A DNA stretch of 64,000 nucleotides from NCBI RefSeq assembly GCF_009389715.1, contig NC_052401.1:310001-374000 (forward strand), given 5' to 3'. Positions 59,231 to 64,000 of this stretch are shown piece by piece. Source of the DNA: Phoenix dactylifera. Taxonomy: Eukaryota > Streptophyta > Magnoliopsida > Arecales > Arecaceae. Below the pieces are notes generated by a model. It was not told where the DNA came from. It saw only the letters and a list, made by a program, of their open reading frames with translations, and searched no databases. A program made the position numbers and the translations under genes. Position 1 is the stretch's first letter. Each line of letters opens with the position of its first letter.

Positions 59231-60989
59231 AATTTATCTAATTAATATATATTCTCGATCACATAAGATATATTGAACAACCATTTACAATCACAAATTT
59301 ATATTATCGCACTACTTCTATGAGATGGATGCTTCTTGCATATTGAATATACACTCCATGCTGAGAATGAAACTACTCAAGTTTCAACATTTGAAGAGAA
59401 AAAGAAAGTGATCGAGAATGAAAGAAATATCAAGTGCATAAATATCATGTTTGTAAAGATTTTACCCTTTTCAACATTATTGCTTTCATAGACTCAAGCC
59501 TTAATGGGACATCTCGTGGGGTACTGAGATAGGGTACCATCCCTAGTATCAAAACAAGACCATCCCATCATTATTCCTATATCTCAATTGGTACATCTTG
59601 GGACATCTCCTATCCCATATAATAGAAAAAGTAGGACATTTTCATCCTAAAGGGTTTAAATCCTTGATTACTTTCTTACCATTTCTTTTATTCTCTCTAT
59701 TCCCCGTTCATCTATTTGTGTAAAGGTGACTAAAACACACATTATATTTATATTTTTGCTATTCAATTAATTATCTATCATAAGATTTTGGACATCTTTC
59801 CCCTTTTATTTTCAATAAATATACTATATTGCTATTTTATATCCAACTATATGCCTACAAATATTGTTATAAAAGGTGAAGTATTTGCATTATATCTATA
59901 ACATTTTAACATTTCTTTATCATAGTCCGCTCCTACTTTATTTCCATTATATTTCTCTTACGTATTTCTTGATGCTCTTTAAAAAATAAAATAAATGCTC
60001 CTTTTGATATAACTTGATTCGTGGATATGAAAGCATTATATCCATAACATTTTAATATTTCTTGGGAGCGGACTATGAGAAAGAAATGTTAAATTTATCT
60101 AATTAATATATATTCTCGATCACATAAGATATATTGAACAACTATTTACAATCACAAATTTATATTATGGCACTACTTCTATGAGATGGATGCTTCTTGC
60201 ATATTGAATATACACTCCATGCTGAGAATGAAACTACTCAAGTTTCAACATTTGAAGAGAAAAATAAAGTGATCGAGAATGAAAGAAATATCAAGTGCAT
60301 AAATATCATGTTTGTAAAGATTTTACCCTTTTCGACATTATTGCTTTCATAAACTCAAGCCCTAATGGGACATCTCGTGGGGTACCGAGATAGGGTACCA
60401 TCCCTAGTATCAAAACAGGGCCATCCCGATATCATTATTCCTATATCTCAATTGGTACATCTTGGGACATCTCCTATCCCAAATATTGAGATGAAGTGGG
60501 GTGGCGGTGCATCCCATATAATAGAAAAAGTAGGACATTCTCATCCTACGGGGTTTAAATCCTCGATTACTTTCTTACCATTTCTCTTATTCTCTCTATT
60601 CCTCGTTCATTTATTTGTGTGAAGGTGAGTAAAACACACATTTATTTATATTTATGCTATTCAATTAATTATCTATCATAAGATTTTGGACATCTTTCCC
60701 CTTTTATTTTCAATAAATATACAATATTGCTATTTTATATCCAACTATATGCCTACAAATATTGTTATAAAAGGTGAAGTATTTGCATTATATCTATAAC
60801 ATTTTAACATTTCTTTATCATAGTCCGCTCCTACTTTATTTCCATTATATTTTTCTTACATATTTCTTGATGCTCTTTAAAAAATAAAATAAATCCTCTT
60901 TTTGACATAACTTGATTCGTGGATATGAAAGCGTTATATCCATAACATTTTAATATTTCTTGGGAGCGGACTATGAGAAAGAAATGTTA
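59231..60989. repeat. 861-bp tandem duplication, two copies
   Basis: Copy 1 is 59231-60091 and copy 2 is 60092-60989, both beginning AATTTATCTAATTAATATAT. They differ at few bases. Copy 2 has 37 bp (about 60478-60514) that copy 1 lacks, and this segment is bounded by ATCCCA in a way that suggests slippage. No convincing gene is inside. Confidence 0.9.
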
Positions 60990-61065
60990 AAATATTATGG
61001 ATAGAATGCTTTCATATCCTCTAATCAGGTTACTTCAAAAAGAGCATTTATTTTATTTTATTTTC
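60791..61065. repeat. Nested inverted repeats (two alternative hairpins)
   Basis: TAACATTTCTTTATCATAGT (60791-60832) pairs with 60962-61003 over about 42 bp. A second pair of about 80 bp joins 60879-60960 with 60981-61065 around the short spacer GGGAGCGGACTATGAG. Both use part of the same sequence, so only one hairpin can form at a time. Confidence 0.7.
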
Positions 61066-61320
61066 TTAGAAAAAGAGAGCACTTATTTGGACTTGACAAA
61101 ATTGTTTATAAATGGAGTAACAAATATAGCCTATTTATCAAAATTTTGTATTATATATGTTGCATAGGTTTTTTTTTTTAAAAAAAATATAAGGATTCCA
61201 TCTTGTTTGTTTTTTTATCTTAACCATTTGCACAACCACCTCCCATGAGCAATATAAATTATTATATTATTATTTTATTTTTATTTATAGCAATATAAAT
61301 TATTATATTATTATCAAGTT

Positions 61321-62901
61321 TGTTGGGGGAAAAACTACAAGTCATACCGCCACGGAGGCGCTCGGCCAAAAAACGCCGACCGGAAAGGCGCTCGGCCAAA
61401 GAGTGCCGACCAGAGAGCACCAACCAGAGGGGTGCTCGGCTAGAGAGCGCCGATCCGAAAAGATGCTCGGCCCAAGAGAGCCGACCAGAGGACGCCGACC
61501 AGAAAGCGCTCGATTAGAAGGCGCTGACCAGAGAGGAAAGAGCGCGAAATAAAGGCGCTCGGCTAGAAGGCGCTCGACCAAAGGGCGCCGACCAGGAGCA
61601 TTAGAAGCGACCCCGCCACAGGGCGCCCCATTGGGCGACCAGCTCGGCTCGGCACCCCTGCCGAGCCGATTGCCTTGACCAGATGTTCAACTCCTACCTA
61701 ACCCCCTGAGGGACTTGACAACTCCACTACAACCTGCCGCTATCTCTAAGCCGTCAAGGCATAAGATCTCCGCAGGTATTTGGCAAGACCTGCCATTAAT
61801 GCATGAGACCCCCTCAAGTCTCCGATGCGCTCAGTCATTTAATGAACACGGCTCAAGACGATCTCCGGATCACTGAACCATCAAAGCGTATGGCTCTTCC
61901 TGATCGCCGGTTCATTCGGTAATAGATGCGCTTACCATCCATGGACCCCGGGCCTACCACGGCCGGCGGTTCAACCACTCCAACAGGTCCGATCGATCGT
62001 GACAACTTCCTGGTTCCGGTCTGAGTCGGCCTTATTTTCCACTACGCCATTAATGGGCCAAATCGTGCCCAATTATTACAAAAGAGAACAAACTCCCTGT
62101 CACCTCCCGGGCAACATAAAATCCCTCTATAAAAGGGACCCGGGGAGGAAAAAACTAGGAGGGGAAGACAAGTAAACAGCACAGACACAATTAAGCACAA
62201 TATCCTCTTCATCTTCTTCACCCTCTGGCTTGCTTTCTCCACATATTTGCCCCCTCTGACTTAAGCATCGGAGGGCCGGCGCCGGGGAGCCCGGCCACCG
62301 GCTTTTTTGCAGGACGGGACAGGACAGGACGCACTCTCCTCTCCGCTCTCTCACACCCCCAGGAGGGCACAGGAGGACGCAGCCGGCCGGCGCACCGCCG
62401 TCCGCCCTCCCCGCGGCGGAGCTCCTCCTTCCCCGGCTTCGCGGCGGCCCCCGGGTCCAATTTCCAGCAACAGTTGGCGCTAGAGGAAGGGACCGAGTTC
62501 GCTGCCATGAAGCTAAGAAGCAAAGGGGCTTCCAACGCCTCTCGACGTCCTCCACCCAGCCCTGAGCATTCCGTCCGAAACTCACCACCTCCGGCTGAGC
62601 CAGTTCATCAAGTTCGGCCGGAGCAGTTTGATGCCCTGGTGCAACAGGTGCAGGCCCTGGCTACCGCTGTCCAAAGCCTGCAGCCCAGGGGCATCCCAAC
62701 GGCACCGCCTCCTCCGGCTCCAGTTCAACCGGAGCCCCCTACAAGCGGACTTCCCCTTCGAGGTCAGGACTCCCAAGTCCAGGCCTCCCTCTGGAGAGAG
62801 CACCCAGCCAGGGGCTACGGAGGCTGGCCACAGCCGTCAGAAGCTGAGTCGGTTCCAGGGCAACCTGCGCTCGAACGAACCGCTGCAGCGATCTTCCAGA
62901 G
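61321..62901 (+). mobile_element. Second Tat-like Ty3/gypsy element, left part only
   Basis: An LTR of 1152 bp (61321-62472, TGTTGGGGGAAAAAC to TTCCAGCAACA) is followed by the same primer binding site as the 47.5-57.5 kb element and by a gag start (MKLRSKGASNASRRPPPSPE) clearly homologous to it. The element is interrupted at 62902 by another LTR element and is cut by the window edge. Incomplete here. Confidence 0.75.
61345..61610. repeat. Short imperfect tandem units in the LTR
   Basis: GGCGCTCGGCCAAA and GCGCCGACCAGAGAG motifs alternate with a period of roughly 30 bp through the first 280 bp of the LTR. Confidence 0.7.
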
Positions 62902-64000
62902 TGACGATGATGGGGACATCAGAGCCCTTCATCCAGATGATCCTAAGCCTCCGGATTGAGCCAGACGCATTTATTTGCATATTTATTTTATTTTATTTCT
63001 GGGTTTATTTGCATTTAGGGATTTATTTGTGGTTTATTTTATTTCTGGGTTTATTTGCATTTTAGGACTTATTTGTGGTTTATTTGTGTTATTTGTGGGC
63101 TTATTAGGATTTATTGTTGTGTAAGGGGGTTTATGCAAATTGTGTATTTGGGCCCTATATAAAAGGGACTATTCTCATGATTAGGGTTAATGAAGAATTA
63201 AAGATTTCTTTCCCCCACGTTTCCTCTTCTTCTCTTCTCCTCCCTTCTCCTTCTTCTCTTCTTCTTCCTCATTCTCTTCCCCTCTTCTCCTTCTTCCATT
63301 TAAAATTTGGTCCGGCATCAACTTGGTATCAGAGCCTCGGGTTTTGCCTCTGTGCCAAAGCCCCGGTCCCTAAACAGCGTCACTGCTTCTCCATCGACTT
63401 CCTACGGCCCACCACCCCTCTCCTCTCTCTCCCTCGGTGCTCATAAAAAAAAAAAAAAGGAATCTCTCTCTTTCTCTCTCGGTTCAAACCAGAGGAGAAA
63501 GGAAAACTCCTTTCCACCGTCGAGCCGCGCCGCCTCCATCCTCCGCCTGCGCCACCGCCAGACCTCACCTGAGCTCCAGACGTCACCCGAGCCCCATCAG
63601 CCAGGTTCCCATCTACTCGTTCCCCCTTTCCCCTTGCCACCAGTCATCACGCCCGTGCTCGCCTCCACCGCCGCCATCAGTCGCCGCCAGCAACGCCCAA
63701 ACCACCATAGGAAGATCTTCCCCACCTCTGCGTCGCGCCGCCTCCCCGCCGCCGAATTCCGCCGACGAGCAGACCGCCCGCAGCGCCACCCCCGCTTCCG
63801 CCTGCACCACCGGAAGCCGCCTTCGGCCGCCACCGTGACTGGCCATCCCTCTCCGGCCACCGTCCGTCGCCGCAGAGCCCCGCCGCAGCCCGTCCCTGCA
63901 GCCGCCGCCACAAGGAACGACCCGCCCTCCCGAACCGTCGGGAGGTTGAAGACCATCAGCCCTAACGGGTAAGAGCAAAACCCGTTAACCCACTCCCCAC
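62902..64000 (+). mobile_element. Third LTR element, nested in the second, 5' end only
   Basis: Homology to the Tat gag stops near 62900 and a TGACGATGATGGGG start begins at 62902. A probable LTR runs to GGCATCA at 63320, with ATATAAAAGGG near 63160 as TATA. TGGTATCAGAGC at 63324-63335 is the initiator-Met tRNA primer site used by many plant copia and chromovirus elements. Downstream is a pyrimidine-rich, then Pro/Arg-coding GC-rich leader with no recognisable gag before the window ends. Confidence 0.6.
63324..63335 (+). other. Primer binding site (initiator Met tRNA)
   Basis: TGGTATCAGAGC is complementary to the 3' end of the plant initiator methionine tRNA and lies 3 bp after the probable LTR end. 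Confidence 0.8.

Noticed and set aside
63380-63978. GC-rich open frames on both strands near the right edge
   Set aside because: They fall in the leader of an LTR element and have only low-complexity Pro/Arg or Gly/Arg composition.

Overview
This is plant nuclear DNA. Genes are split by GT-AG introns, several start with GC-rich exons, and the right third is packed with LTR retrotransposons. The gene families (AT-hook AHL factor, CYP21-4 cyclophilin, RAD5-type SNF2 helicase) are those of a flowering plant. The GC-rich starts and TE types suggest a monocot, perhaps a palm, but I cannot fix the species. A 100-N block at 42986-43085 marks a draft scaffold.

Left part, 1-43 kb, gene-bearing. (1) 367-5502 (+): last two exons of a RAD5/HLTF (SMARCA3-like) SNF2 ATPase. 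The intron between them holds a 3.3 kb Mutator-like element (585-3888) that carries an antisense fragment of a P58IPK/DNAJC3 gene. (2) 7552-14028 (+): three-exon, 140-residue DUF3128 protein. (3) 14.0-21.5 kb: no recognised gene, but a degenerate 49-bp repeat family. (4) 21480-27632 (+): five-exon AHL protein of 359 residues with two AT-hooks and a PPC domain. (5) 30464-30931 (+): small acidic plant protein I cannot name, whose conserved core sits in a shifted frame. (6) 31837-36398 (-): seven-exon CYP21-4 type cyclophilin, clean in exons 1-4 and broken by single-base indels in exons 5-7. (7) 38351-42985 (+): DEAD-box-like protein with degenerate helicase motifs, running into the gap and arranged head to head with the cyclophilin gene.

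Right part, 43-64 kb, transposon block: a broken chromovirus (Tekay/Del-like) remnant with a 3.0 kb LTR (43086-47083); a broken 10 kb Tat-lineage Ty3/gypsy element with two LTRs about 2.5% apart, a 117-bp tandem array and an antisense gene (47550-57544); a possible minus-strand LTR piece (57545-58417); an AT-rich 861-bp tandem duplication with nested palindromes (59231-61065); a second Tat-like element (61321-62901) entered by a third LTR element (62902 to the window end). Smaller repeats are a SINE, a truncated LINE, MITEs with 3-bp and 9-bp target duplications, and several microsatellites.

The genes do not form a pathway. The most unusual points are the gene fragment carried by the Mutator-like element, a cluster of frame-breaking single-base indels between 30.4 and 33.8 kb, a tandem duplication that copies a splice donor in the DUF3128 gene, and two Tat-type LTRs that share only their 3' ends.
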